Source of the DNA: Owenia fusiformis
Taxonomy: Eukaryota; Annelida; Polychaeta; Sabellida; Oweniidae
Length of the DNA stretch: 64,000 nt
Direction of reading: 5' to 3'
Assembly: GCA_903813345.2 (NCBI GenBank)
Contig: CAIIXF020000006.1
Coordinates: forward strand, 7,118,989 to 7,182,988
The notes under the pieces are model-generated. The model searched no databases. It was not told the origin of the DNA and saw only the letters and a program-made list of their open reading frames with translations. Shown one piece after another: positions 1-12,300 of this stretch (position 1 is its first letter; the number at the start of each line of letters is the position of its first letter). A program made the translations under genes and the position numbers.

Positions 1-448
1 ACAGTATTTCACATCTCTTTCCTATTACTGTATTTATAGAAGTTCAGAGAATTTAGACCCTGCTTTATAATTGGGTATGTATGGGAGGGTGCAGAATATT
101 CATTCACATTTCTGTACGTTTTCCTAGAATGGGCACTGAAAGCATGTGACATCTTCGCATGCCCTGAGCTCACTTCAGAGTGTGCTGCATAGCAAAGATG
201 TCCTTGTCACTCAGATAATTTATTTACACCCTTTGTATGATAAAATGTACATTTGTTATTTGTTGATTATATTTTCATCATAACAGAATTAATATTATGT
301 GTTGATTAATATGTAAATATAGAAGGGTGTACAGTATGTACAAAATGTCAAATAGAAGAATAAATATTGATCATTTAAAATGATAATTTGGTATTATTTG
401 TAAATGTTTATCTGACATGTATCTGAGTGTTATCTTTTGATTTATATA

Positions 449-612
449 CAGTAAAACCCATCTAAGTGGAACACCTTTGGTACCTCTATAAGGTGTTCCA
501 CTTGGGAGGTTTTCCAATTATGGGGTTCATTTAACATTAAGTCATTTAGTTTTTGGACTCTGAAAAGTGTTCCACTATCAGAGGTGTTCCAATTTACATG
601 TTTCACTGTTAT
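449..612. repeat. Short inverted-repeat element, ACAGTRAAAC-ended family
   Basis: The left end reads ACAGTAAAACCCATCTAAG and the right end ACATGTTTCACTGT, which are inverted relative to each other. The body has an internal inverted pair built on GGTGTTCCACTT / AAGTGGAACACC. Related ends occur near 6788, 22900-23070, 23688-24005 and 42110-42258, so this is a dispersed non-autonomous family. No coding capacity. Superfamily unknown. Confidence 0.55.
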
Positions 613-636
613 ATATTTTAACATCAAGCAAGAAAG

Positions 637-1247
637 TTAAAGGGGCATTCCTGGCCAAATCATTTCTATCCAGATATGCTAGCTATAATCATATATATAT
701 ATATACTTTCCATATTTGGCGAAACGTAGGAAAATGTTTTAATATAGTCAATATTGACCATTTGAAAATGTAGTGCTCATTTCCAGTAAGCTGTCATCTT
801 TTAAGATTTCACTCAGGAAGTGATGTCATTGTCTCTCAACTTTTATAACCTTGCCTATAACAGTATAGGAAAGAAGCACTCAATCTCTTCTAAACAGGTA
901 GTCCTTACTTTATGTGCAAAATATTTTCAGAGATTGTCAGCTAAGGATAAAAGAAGAGACTTAGAAGGATTGAATCATAAGAAGAATATTCAGCTGGTTC
1001 TGTAATTCTTAATAGCTCCTTACCTACTGCTATATGTAAAATTGAGAGTTGATGACATCACTTCCTGAGTGAAATCCCTGGTGAAATCTTAAAAGATGGC
1101 AGCCTACTGGAATTAAACACTCCATTTTAAATGATCAATATTGGTCATATGAAACATTTTCCATGTTCTGCTAAACATGGGAAGTGTATATATGGTTATT
1201 GCTACCATATTAGGAGAGAAATGGTCTGGTAAGGAATATACCTTTAA
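637..1247. mobile_element. Foldback MITE bounded by TTAA
   Basis: The arms, about 200 bp each (637-838 and 1036-1247), are imperfect inverted copies of each other. Both contain the CACTTCCTGAGTGAAAT / ATTTCACTCAGGAAGTG core and an AGAAATG-type subterminal block. The element begins TTAAAGG and ends CCTTTAA, so TTAA lies at both boundaries, as expected for piggyBac-type target choice, although TTAA may simply be part of the inverted repeat. The centre (about 840-1035) is unique and has an unrecognised 61-codon frame. No transposase. Confidence 0.75.
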
Positions 1248-3119
1248 CAAACAAACAAGCCATGATTGCAAATTTTCTGAAGTACATTATACCAATAAGT
1301 GTATTATAATGGCACATGGAATTCTAAAGTTTATTTGATAGATGAATATCAATTATTAGGGATCCTACAATACAACTTTTTTTAAAGTTTTTTAAATTTT
1401 ATTCATATCTCGATGTACAAAAAATGATTTGATTTGATATATGACCCCTTTAATACTATGGAATCCTTTGCCATTAAAATTAGACTAGTTGTCGGTTATC
1501 CTGATATACTTCCTGCTATAAATCGAGCATTAGGGTCAACATGACCTGTAATAATACTTATAGGTGACGTTATCATAACAAAATATTATTTTAGTAAAGT
1601 TAGATTGGGTATATTTAAAAAACACCATTTATGATAGTGTCAACTAATTACAGACCATGCAGACTTGATTTATTTCTAATGAAAAGTTGAACCTTTGTGC
1701 ACTGGTGACATTTTGACTTTCTCGACAGGTCTTGTACCATAGAATTTAAGCAATGCAAAAATATTCAGACAAGCTTAACACATTTTACAATACAGAATAG
1801 AATATTCATCTTGCAACTTTTTTGAGAAATAGTCATAATCCCTTGCAAATTTGTTGTTTTTTATTGTATTTTGTGGGCACGTAAATGACATATCAACAGG
1901 AGGTGTATTGACTAATTTGCAAATTAAATCCACATGAATTATTAATTAGTGGAAATGAAGGACTTCTGGGAGTTATTCACATCTTTTGTTTGACCTTGAC
2001 CTTCAAGTAATATTAATGTAGGTGCAATGAAAAGTTGACACACATAAAATCTTACTTCGTCAAAAATAAAAAAGAGTACAGCCTCAAATACATATAGCAT
2101 TAACTTTAAGGAGAATTTCCTCACATTCATGTATTCTTCCAAGAATCCTATATTTTCCCAAAATCTTGCAAAGAGAGGTTTGAGTTTTTGTCATTGAAGA
2201 ATTCTTAACTTCTTCATTCTGTTTTGAAACAGAAAGGTTGTTCATGTTATCCGAATAAAATGGATTAATTAGGATAATGGTATTTATTGCCTTCTCATCA
2301 AACTTTTATTACACAGTCCTTCATGTAAAGACAAAATGTTAGTAACAACAACTTATAGATAATAAACAGACATAGAGTTAAAAGAAAAAACAAGGTCCAA
2401 GTTATAATGTACAATTGACATCATACGAGTTTCTTTATGCACTTTAAGATATGAAAAGTCACACATGGCAATAAAAAGACACATTGACCCATCAATATAT
2501 TTCATAGTACATACGCTGTATGATCAAGAGGGTTGGGGGTTGGTATAACATGGAATATGAGGGATAAACAAAATGGAATATAAAGATGAAGCAATAGGTT
2601 AACCATTGCTCTTGTGCATGTCGATATTTCAATAATTCTGGACCCTAATGAATGACATACTAGATACCTCCTTCCCTCCTCCCTAAAAAATGTTAATTTT
2701 TAAAAAAATTAAAATTAGCTTCCTCATTGGAATGTAATGGACTTTTGAACTAGATTATTGAAAGCCCATGGTTTACTTGAAATCTTTGACATTCATGGCT
2801 AAATAGAGCAGTTGACCTGGTCTAATTAGCCTCAAGTTAGTTAACTAGGATTAATAAGTACACACATGGGTTTGTCTGCCCAAATGTCTTTAATATTTAT
2901 AGGCTTAAAGCATTGGGGGTGGGGCCTGGGGTGAAACCTGGGGAGCTCTGGTTCCGGGCTCTGGTTGTTCTCTTACTCTTTTACATCTCCATGATCATTT
3001 TTTTTCTTTTTCTAAATTGCAGAATGCTGATGCTTTGGTTGCGCCAAGCAATAGAAATTATAAAATGGCATAAGAATGTATTTGTGCGTGTTTTGTTTAC
3101 TTGTTTGTACCCGGTTGTT

Positions 3120-3229
3120 TGTTCACTGAGCAAACCCTTAGATCTTTGCCGCCACAATGCTTTGATCCGTATTAACCAATCAGATTACAAAGATTGGGTC
3201 ACGTGATCAGAAACTAGCTACTAACCAAC
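3120..3229 (+). promoter_or_regulatory. TATA-less promoter region of the fusion gene (CCAAT + E-box)
   Basis: Immediately upstream of the first ATG lie a CCAAT box inside ACCAATCAG (3176-3180), a reversed ATTGG (3193-3197) and a palindromic CACGTG E-box in GTCACGTGATC (3200-3205). No TATA box is seen within 100 bp. The spacing suits an NF-Y/USF-type housekeeping promoter with transcription starting near 3210-3240. The factor assignments follow from motif identity only; the start site is inferred. Confidence 0.5.
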
Positions 3230-3289
3230 ATGGAGGTCGAAAAAAGTTCGAAAGAAATAAGGAATTATTTCGGGCGGTTTTGGGACTAA
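3230..3289 (+). CDS. Upstream ORF, 19 codons, abutting the main start codon
   Basis: ATG at 3230 in the context AACATGG opens a 19-codon frame (begins MEVEKSSKEI) that stops at TAA 3287-3289. Only one base separates it from the main ATG at 3291. If transcription begins upstream of 3230, scanning ribosomes would meet this ATG first and the main frame would depend on leaky scanning or reinitiation. If transcription starts downstream, it is irrelevant. The ATGGAGG context also resembles a YY1-type initiator, so the site could be promoter DNA instead of coding sequence. Confidence 0.35.
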   Translation: MEVEKSSKEIRNYFGRFWD

Positions 3290-3290
3290 A

Positions 3291-3315
3291 ATGCCACGTA
3301 AGAGTCGCAGTACAG
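3291..3315 (+). CDS. Fusion gene coding exon 1 (start codon, MPRKSRST)
   Basis: ATG at 3291 has A at -3 (ACTAAAATG). The exon encodes eight residues, MPRKSRST, plus the first base of codon 9, then the consensus donor G|GTAAGC. The overhanging G joins AT at 24787 to make GAT (Asp), so phase 1 matches exon 2 exactly. The basic stretch could be part of an NLS. The exon is short, so the assignment rests on phase match, donor quality and the promoter-like sequence just upstream; another 5' exon inside the 21-kb intron cannot be excluded. Confidence 0.7.
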
Positions 3316-6300
3316 GTAAGCCAAAAACTGTTTGTTACTACCTTTCTTTTGGTATGCTTAGCTTAGAAATCGGTTGGCTGAATGTCGAGAAACGGACCCT
3401 GTTTTGATGGAATCTGTTGTCAAATTTCAAAAACAGTGAATACAAGCACATGCTGAAAACTGGTTACTGTTTTTGATTTGTCGTATTATGATAACAATAA
3501 AAAGCTGTTATTCTTATAACAATCTTGCTATCCATGTGCATCGTTTGGATGAAGTAGAGAAATCCCACCAGTTTTTCTTGAGTCTAGCCACCTCTGAGTT
3601 GGTTTAGATTTTGAGAATTTATGCACTGCCAAAGAAGTAGGTCAAAGGCCAATGGGTACATACATCAACATGAAAACATTCTCACATTCCAAGAACCTGT
3701 TCATCTTCATCATAGCAGCTTTTTATGTTAATTTTTCTCAACATTTTTTACTTATAAACATGTAAGGTTTGATGACTTGTCTTCGGGAATGTTTCTATTT
3801 CAAATAAAAGTTGAAATAGAAATTTGACTATTAATGTTGTCCAATAGTCTTGGTTATAAGCCTGTGTTATAAGTATTATCTATGTTTTATATCTTGGTAA
3901 ATTCTTTTTAGATATACATACACATGTATTCTGTTGTAGATGTGGAATCTCCTAATAACTTGTTTCACCCACTAATCAACGCTTTATCCCAATATTTTTA
4001 GATAACAATCCACAAATTGATTTATATGAATGTATATTGCTTGCCCATAGCTAGCTTTTACCAGGAGGGTGAGCCTATTTCCAGGGGGGGGAGCTTTTTC
4101 ACAATTTTGGCAAAAAATCATGCGAAAAATTCTCAGAATGGTGAAAAACTGCATGATTTTGAAACAATTCCTGACCAGGGGAGGGGAGCTTCCACTCCCC
4201 CAGCTCCCCCTCTGGCTACGGGCCTGTATTGTATATGCAAAGCTAAACGTTTTAGAATATTGTTTATCAAGAAAATTGCTCATGATAGGCGTCTTAAATA
4301 CAACATGTATAGTACTGTTTATAATGATGATTCTATTTAAGTTATTTGTTTTAGTTTACTCATACTAATACATAATAGAATGACAGAATTTGCTATTTGA
4401 TACATTTTCAATGAATATCTTTCATTGTTTTCTTTCCGCACCATATTAAACTTTATTCTCTCAAAATAGTCCAAAATGAACGAAGGAATTCTTCAAAGTT
4501 AAATGTTTCGTTTCGACATTTAACCAGGAAGTATTTTGCGCATATTTTCTGCATACGAGGTCGTTCCTTTCTAACAATCCTCTCTGTTCTCACGTCTTCT
4601 TACGCGAAAAATGTTGATCTATCATTAAATTAAAATCATACAATTTTAGATCAATAATATATCCAATAGTCTGAAGTAGAAATAATGAAGAGAAGTGGGG
4701 AAAACCAATTATTTAATTAGAGAGGCTTTTCTGGAGATTTCTAAAATATTGTTGAGTTAGATTTCATTTAAGCGTTCCTTACCTTAGAAATCCAGATACA
4801 GAATCATTGTCTGGTTGCACACAAAGTCGTATTAGAGCAGTGAAGGTACAGGGTAAGCTGATTGTTAAAAAGTTTTTGTCTTCAAAAACTCTCATTCTCG
4901 GCTTATTTGATCCATATTTTTCATCTACACAAGCAAGGTACACCCCCAATCTGCAACATCATCTTGCAGCGCTGTAAGCAGTACTGAACAGTGCAGTTCA
5001 AGCACTGCGCTGTACAGTGATGTATACAGTAGTACAACACTGTTTTTACAGCGCTGTACAGTACTGATTTTGAAATCAGCAATATACAGTACTGTTTTTA
5101 CAGCGCTGTCCAGCAGTTTCATGAACAGTGCTGTTTCATGCTGTTTGAGATTGACAGTGTAGATAACAGGAATCCTTAAAATGAGTATGGAACAATGACG
5201 AGAAGGTAAACTTGTTTTCATTTTAGGGTATGACTTATGGACCAGTGATTTGACAGAGTTTGTAGGGTCAGGGCTAAACCTATTGGTCGAGACAGACAGT
5301 ACAACACTTATGGAAAATACTATGCCCCATTATAAATAATTGCTTAGTATATATATAAATCTCATACCTTAGATTTATCTCGAAACCAATTATTGTTGAT
5401 CATTGAAATAATCAACAGAACAACCAACTGTCAGAATTGAACACCATTGATTCCGCGTCCATTGAGGGGAATCCCTGTCAAGTGACAGGATTGTTCACGT
5501 GTGTCAGAACCAGGCAGCAAATCAGGTTCAGATAAACAAATTCTATGACCAATCAGATAACATGAATTTTATCTTCCCTTTTTCTATGTCTGGGCAGAAT
5601 ATGTAGTTTCTTCATGCAGAAAATTGGAATATATATAGCTCAAGTATGATGTTCCATAAAGGCAGAAGCAGCAGGTGTTTACTTGCTAGATGTTCAAGTG
5701 TTCTGTATATTTAAAGGTGTTCACTTTTCATTGAGGTCTTCCCAGCGTCAAAGTAATTGGGAGATGTACCCACTTGATAATTTGAAAATCATTAGGAACC
5801 TCATGTTGCATGAACTTGAAAAAAATTAGCATTTTTTATAACGAAAAGACAGAATCTTGAAAATGAGACTTCACATCTTTCAGAGAACAGTAAGAACACC
5901 ACATTTAATATTCTTAAATCGTACTTCCTAATACTCATTTTGATACAAATAAAATAAAAGGCCGTTTAGAATGAATTATTGATATTTCTAACAATGCCAT
6001 ATTTACATATCATTGAAAACTATCCAAAATATGAATGAAGTTTTGCTATAAGAGTATGCATATTGATTATTAAATCTGTGCAAAAGAAAAAATAAATATA
6101 GCAAATTGTTTAATGTATTGAATGCTCTATTCAGATTTTCTCGAATGATTCCATTGATTTTTTTCATTTATCTTGGCATGAACTCTGAATCTTTGACTTT
6201 GCCTTTTAGACTAGCTAGGAGTTATTTGAACAGTAATTTCACTGAAAAATCTATGAGTTTGGTAGATCGTTGCTCATGAATATCAAGGTCATCACACTGT

Positions 6301-9300
6301 TTAGTGTTGATATCTTGCAGAGATCTCCCCAGTAATGAAGAAACTGGTAACAGTAACTAGTGGAGAAACTTTCATTAATGCAATGGTAATGAAAAATCAG
6401 GATGTTCCCTAAAGCGTTGAAGAAACCAAGTTGGGAAATAATAATTTGAAAAATTGTTAAAACATTGGCATTATTCATCATTTTAAGATATTTTGGACAA
6501 AAGAGAACTTTTTCCCAGTTTAGAAAAACCCAGAAGATGTCATCAGTGAACAATCCTCAATATAAGACATCTTTTATTAGATGTTTTTATTTCATAGACT
6601 TTCATACTAATAAACCAAAGAACATAGTTCCTTGATATTTATTTACTGTTCATGATATCAAAATCAGAATAACATCTTTCTGAGTAGTTTAAGCCGAGTT
6701 GCTGTTTAGAAGTTGTCCTCATAAATATGTTAACCCCTGTCTTCCTACAAGAACAACTAAAACCAACATGTTTTTAAAAACAAAATACAGTGAAACTCAA
6801 ACTAAAGTGAACACTGTTCAGGTTGTTTAAGTATTTACATTGAGAGGTGGTCTATCAAGGTAGGTTCACCTTGAGTTAGGATCACATTTAAAGGCTGGAA
6901 TTATTAGGTTGGGACATGAGTTGCACCAAGAGGCAAGAGGGTCACATTGAAAGGTGCTGACAATCAGTGCTATTCCAAAAATCTAATATCTCATGTTTTA
7001 TGGGTTCAACTTAGAAAAAATCCAAGACCATCTAGGCATTTACTGAAATCTCCAGGGATATTATTCTTGATATATTGTTCCCTATGGATCAAGTTCACAT
7101 GAGTAATGTTTCTTAAGAGACATTTGACCACTAAATTTACTATGGCCTTAGTCTTTAAATCAGTTTTTGGTTCCACCCTTCTGAGGTACATCGTGTGTTG
7201 TTCAGAGTAACCTAGAAAGTATACAATTCAGGGAAAGATTTTGAAATTCATTTTGTGAAATTTTGCATATTCCTCTACCATAAATGATATATGTTCTAGA
7301 CTCTCAATGGAGTCTCAAATTCTTAAAAGTGGCCAATTTCAAAGATAATATTACTGGTAGATCAATAACTTAGGTAGATTTTTAGTTAATGAACTCCAGA
7401 GTTACAATGAAATACAGGATGTGCACACATATTGAGAGAAGAATTATCATTATTGATGGGTTAATCAACTTTGTGTCTTATAATATTATAATGCTCATCA
7501 CATCTTTCTATCATGCAGTGATCTCCTCAGGATTTTTTCTCAGGTGGGTGCAAAATTCTCATTTTCACAATTCAGACAAAGATTGGTCAAAATATGCCAG
7601 TTTTTCATAATTTTTCTCATTTTCAAATGGGTGCAACTGGATTTTCAGGTGGGTGCAAGTCTATTTCCAAAATCTCAGATGGGTGCTGCGCCCACTTGCT
7701 TTAATGCTGGGGAGATCACTGTCATGTTACTTGTAAGGTGTTTTAGAGACTTGAGGACTAAGGACATTAGACAAGACATGGTTTATTGCATCATGTTGAA
7801 CAATATCTTTTGTATTGAACTTTTTCAAAATGCATTTTACTGATGAAAGAGTGTGATTCTGTTGGTAAGAAGATTCCTGTTCAATTTGAAAGATGCTAGA
7901 GAAGACTTTGGACATCCTGAGTAATTAACTTGGTGGCCATTTTGAAATATTTAATGTGTGTCTTGTTTTGTTTTAATTTTTTCCCACACGACACAGAAAT
8001 TGGTAATTGCAGTAACTCACCCAGATAAAATTTCTCAGTTTAAGTAAATATGACAAAGAAATGAACAAAACTGGTCAAAACATTTAAAGGTCATAAATAG
8101 TCAATAATCTAACCTAAAGCAATCAATTTTATTTAATAATAGATGTACTTAATCGTAAATGTGGCAATCGTTTCACTCTACTGAACGTGAAAGCTGTTCA
8201 GTAAGCTATATTTAAATGTTGTGTCTTGTGTGACACACTTTGGGCCCTACATGGCTTCATTTGGGCCCAATACGACCTGTTCTAGTTACCCTGCGTGCAG
8301 AGTCTAGTTAAACTACACTCTGCCTAGTAGAAATCATATTACAGTTTAGTAGCCCCGCCACCACGACGGGTGCCGGTGACAGTTCGGGTAATAAATCACT
8401 TCTGACCTACGCGCTGACCTTTCTTCCACAAATCAGCGAGCTTGAAGAAACACGCGCCAAAATAAATTCTGAATTGTCATTGGTCAATTCCGGACTTAAC
8501 AATGACGTCAGAATGAATGACCATATAAAGAACGTCGGTCAAATTTGGCCGATGAGCACTGATTGGCGCGGTGAGTTCACTGGTTTATTTTAGTTTGAAA
8601 GAGTGAAGACGGAGCTCTCTTTTAAGAAGTGAAGTCGAACGAATGCAAAGGGTATGTTCTAGTCTACTGAATCATGATGTAATTGGTCAAAGATGTTTGT
8701 TTAAACAACAATTTTATGGTTGAACCCTCCGCACAAAGTTGTCATAAAAAAGACTAGATGCCTGTGATAGTCCAGGTCATAAATCACTTCAAACCTACTG
8801 CGCTGACCTTTTCTCAACCAATCAGTGAGCTTTTAGAAAATGTGCTAGATGCATGCTCATTAAATATAAAATGACGTAAGAAAATGACCAAATATAGAAA
8901 GTCATCCTTAATCTGACGACAAACTCTGATAGGCTCGGCAAGTTCAGAGATTTATTGGGAACTAAAAGAGTGAAGTTGACACTCTCTTTTATGAAGCGAA
9001 GTCGAACGAATGCAAAGGGTTGTGTGGTTGCTATGAGTTGTGATTAACAAGAAATCAGTAAACCGGAACCATATATATAAGGATGATGTTACTGATCATG
9101 TCAGGCCCAATCTGACAGATCCATTGATATGATAGCGTTGGTATTAGACTGTTAACAGTTATTTATTAATTAGAGAACTCTATGTTGGGCTTACAATGCA
9201 GAAAACTGCATTTTTATAGCTGCTGGTTGAGAAAACCAATTCATATGAGCTTTAATGATTTTTCAATTGATGTTGCATGGTGTATAAGGCTTGAAATGAG

Positions 9301-12300
9301 GTCTATACCTGAATTTGCCTTTGATTCGGATCAAAATATTAAGGATTTTTGTAAAATACACCAAATCCTGGTGAGAATCCTATATAGGGTATGGAAAATT
9401 GACTCGTTGATCTTGCTCTAATGTAACACAAACTTATGAAGTATCATGAAAAGACTAGCGCTAATTGTAGAGGAAGCTCAAGACACGGCAATAAGTGGGA
9501 GACAAGTGGACAAAGTGGAGTGGACGTCAGCACCCTCATAAGCATGTAGCCTGCAACAGATAAAAAAAACTTACTGATAAAAACTGAAAACAGTGAATAG
9601 TGCTCATATTATTTGGATATTTTGTTGCTTTGGTGTATGTGGTGCTATTTTGAAATAGTATGCATGTTTTCACTTTTCATAATATAATCATTTTCTATTA
9701 GTGATGAGAACATATTCATTCCCTGTATTAGCATTGTTATATAAAGTGTAACATGGCATCTCCCTCCCATCTTCAAAACCGAAAGATCTGATTACAGCTG
9801 TAGTTATGATATCAGAATATGTGTTTGTATTATCAATGATTTTATGAGTGAGTTTTGGTTGTAATATGCAGACATTGTTCTATTAACACTTTAATTTATA
9901 GAGAAGATAATATGGCATATATTACAAGGGTTATGTGACCAAATCCATAACATAAAGCAAAAAGAGGTCAGCATACCCCTGTCTCGGGAGCGGAAGCCCC
10001 ATGTATTCACATGGCATATTTTCAAGATGAATAAATATAGGGTACATAGGAATCTTCCCAGCCTTGGAAAAATAGGTGCTCGAGTGGGTGCAACAACCTG
10101 AAATGCATACGCTACATGTTCTTGAAATGAAATGAACAATCATGATGAATTGCCATCTTGGGTTATACAATTAGAATTTTATATTTTTATACAATATGCT
10201 AGTTTCTAAAATAGATCCAGCATTAGAGCAGTCGGGTGCTGTACCTTGTTGCAAATGACATGCCAACCAATAGGGTGGTGTTTTTAGATATTTCGATCAA
10301 ACAGGTAAACTTAAAATTAAGCACCCTGATGAAGAAAGATTCTACAGATATCTATTCTTCATATGAATATTAGCCATCTTAAGAGGGACTTGTGTACCAA
10401 GAAATCCAATATGAAAGATTAAGTGCCCGGAATTTCCTGATTATTTCTCTGGAGATTGAGAAAAGTTCTTGCAAAATCCTACTTTTTTATCTTACAACCA
10501 CTGAATAACATTTGGGCCCGGTGAATTCATAACTCTTAGATTTGTTTAAATATCTGGAGATGTGTATATTAAAGTTTCTTGTTTAGCATGTAGGTGCAGG
10601 TATATTAAGCAAATAGAATAATACACATTACAGACTAGATGGTTAGTTTTAATCATCACTTTGCAGAGATATCACTATCTACTTTACAGTGTGGCACTGT
10701 AACCTTGAAGCTCATATCAACATTTTTCAATTCTGGAATTTTGATTTTTTGGGAATGTTCTGAAACATAATTTGTGGTTTTGTATTGGTACACAGTTGAG
10801 GAAATGATTGTAACTCTTATATTGGAGCAATATGTTTTTGTGTTGATTGTTTTTGATAAAAATATGAGTTTCATTTTTTGTTGCAAGAGGGATATGTGAT
10901 ATACAGAGATCTGCATTACAGGGGTGGAGCTAGCTCTTTTGAAACACACTAACTTCAGAGGGGTCAGCCCATTCATCTCAAAATTGTATGGCCATTTTAT
11001 TTAGATGTTAAACTGTATAAAATGTAGGAAAATAAAAACAGATATAAAAAATGAAAGCAACTTTATTACACTGATAGCGACATTTGTAATATTTGAAAAG
11101 GGATGTTATGTTTAATAAATCTGATAGAGATGAAATAACAAATGAATTTTCCAAAATTGAGACATACTTTTTTTAAATTTCATAGTCACATTCTGTTGTT
11201 AGATCTTCTTTTGTTATTGTTTACTGCCAAAATATAATGCATGCTTAGAGAAGGAAGGTGGAATCTGCTTGAGTATTTTCCTGAATCCTTTCCTTATCAT
11301 AGATCCCTATGATATTCTTGAGCATTCTCCAAATGCATTACATCTCCTCTGTTCACAGTCTCATCTGGCCTGGAGAATGATTCATCAGCATACTTTATAA
11401 GACCTTGACCTTGTGTTAACTCTTGGAAATGAGATATAATCCATTGATTAGGAAAATCATATCTTTTAACAATCCATACTAACAAAATATTCAAGATCCA
11501 AGGAAAGCTGTGCTTGAGATCGTTAAGATCTCATCAGAATCAAAACAATTGAATGGTTATCTGTTATTATCAGAGGGAGGTGTAGCTAGCTGATATGATT
11601 CAGGGTAAATCTCCAGGCAAAGATCAACTACCGTACTTGTCTTCTAACTTACCCAGAAGTGAATCAATCATTTGGTGAATTTCTCCATTTGCAGTTGTTA
11701 TGATAAAATATCAATGTCATGGTACAGGAGGGGGCCATGTTTTCTCTATCTTTATAATTTCTAATACAGTGGGATAAAAAGTATTTGTTAGCATAGATAA
11801 ACAGGCAGAGCATCTGGATGTTAAATAATTTTAAAATGTCAGAAAATCCCCGCAATTCGTCAAATTGAAGAGAACTGTTTAGGAATAGACTTGGAGTGAG
11901 GTATAAGCCCAGATTGACATTTAGCAAGAGTAATCATATCAATAGGTCAATTTGGTCTTTATGCTTATTACAAGAATTTTTGATAGAGGAAAGAGTAGTT
12001 AAACATGGTGTAGTATGTTGTGATTTAAGGTTTCATATGAACTTTTTCTTCTACTAAGTATATTTCTATGGTCTTGAACTTGCATCCTTAGTCCAAGGGT
12101 ATTTCACTTCTTTCCAACAGTTGATTTTGTTGTTATTCCTTGAACTCAAAAACTGAACTTTTCAGTTTGAATCAATTCTGGGAATATCATACTTTTACTA
12201 ATGGTGATTCTCTTAGAAAGGTAGAGATAGAAAAACTCTAAAAAAGGACATAGCAGGAAGTATACTGGTTCATTCCTTCCTTTCTTGTGGGCATATATTG

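Larger units (their letters stand above)
1..3229. other. Upstream intergenic region
   Basis: AT-rich sequence before the first gene. It holds two inverted-repeat elements (449-612 and 637-1247, listed separately) and the promoter-proximal stretch near 3120-3229. The open frames here (61-97 codons) show no recognisable domain, no codon pattern and no splice context, so none is called a gene. The short GC-richer stretch around 2910-2960 is not explained. Confidence 0.6.
3316..8280 (+). other. Intron 1, first part
   Basis: Start of the 21,471-bp first intron. It contains a 12-bp-stem hairpin (3791-3821), a dispersed G-rich repeat (4056-4226), a diverged relative of the hAT-type MITE core (4590-4790), iterated CAGCGCTGT palindromes (4967-5135), an ACAGTGAAAC-type repeat end near 6788, and a 206-bp inverted-repeat element (7516-7721). 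The rest is AT-rich with no exon-like frame. Confidence 0.6.

Noticed and set aside
2913-3206. 97-codon plus-strand frame just upstream of the first exon
   Set aside because: It is hydrophobic by AT-richness, overlaps the CCAAT/E-box promoter region, and has no recognised similarity.
3984-4368. Overlapping ~100-codon frames on both strands
   Set aside because: They lie on a dispersed repeat with G/C runs; no domain or splice context.
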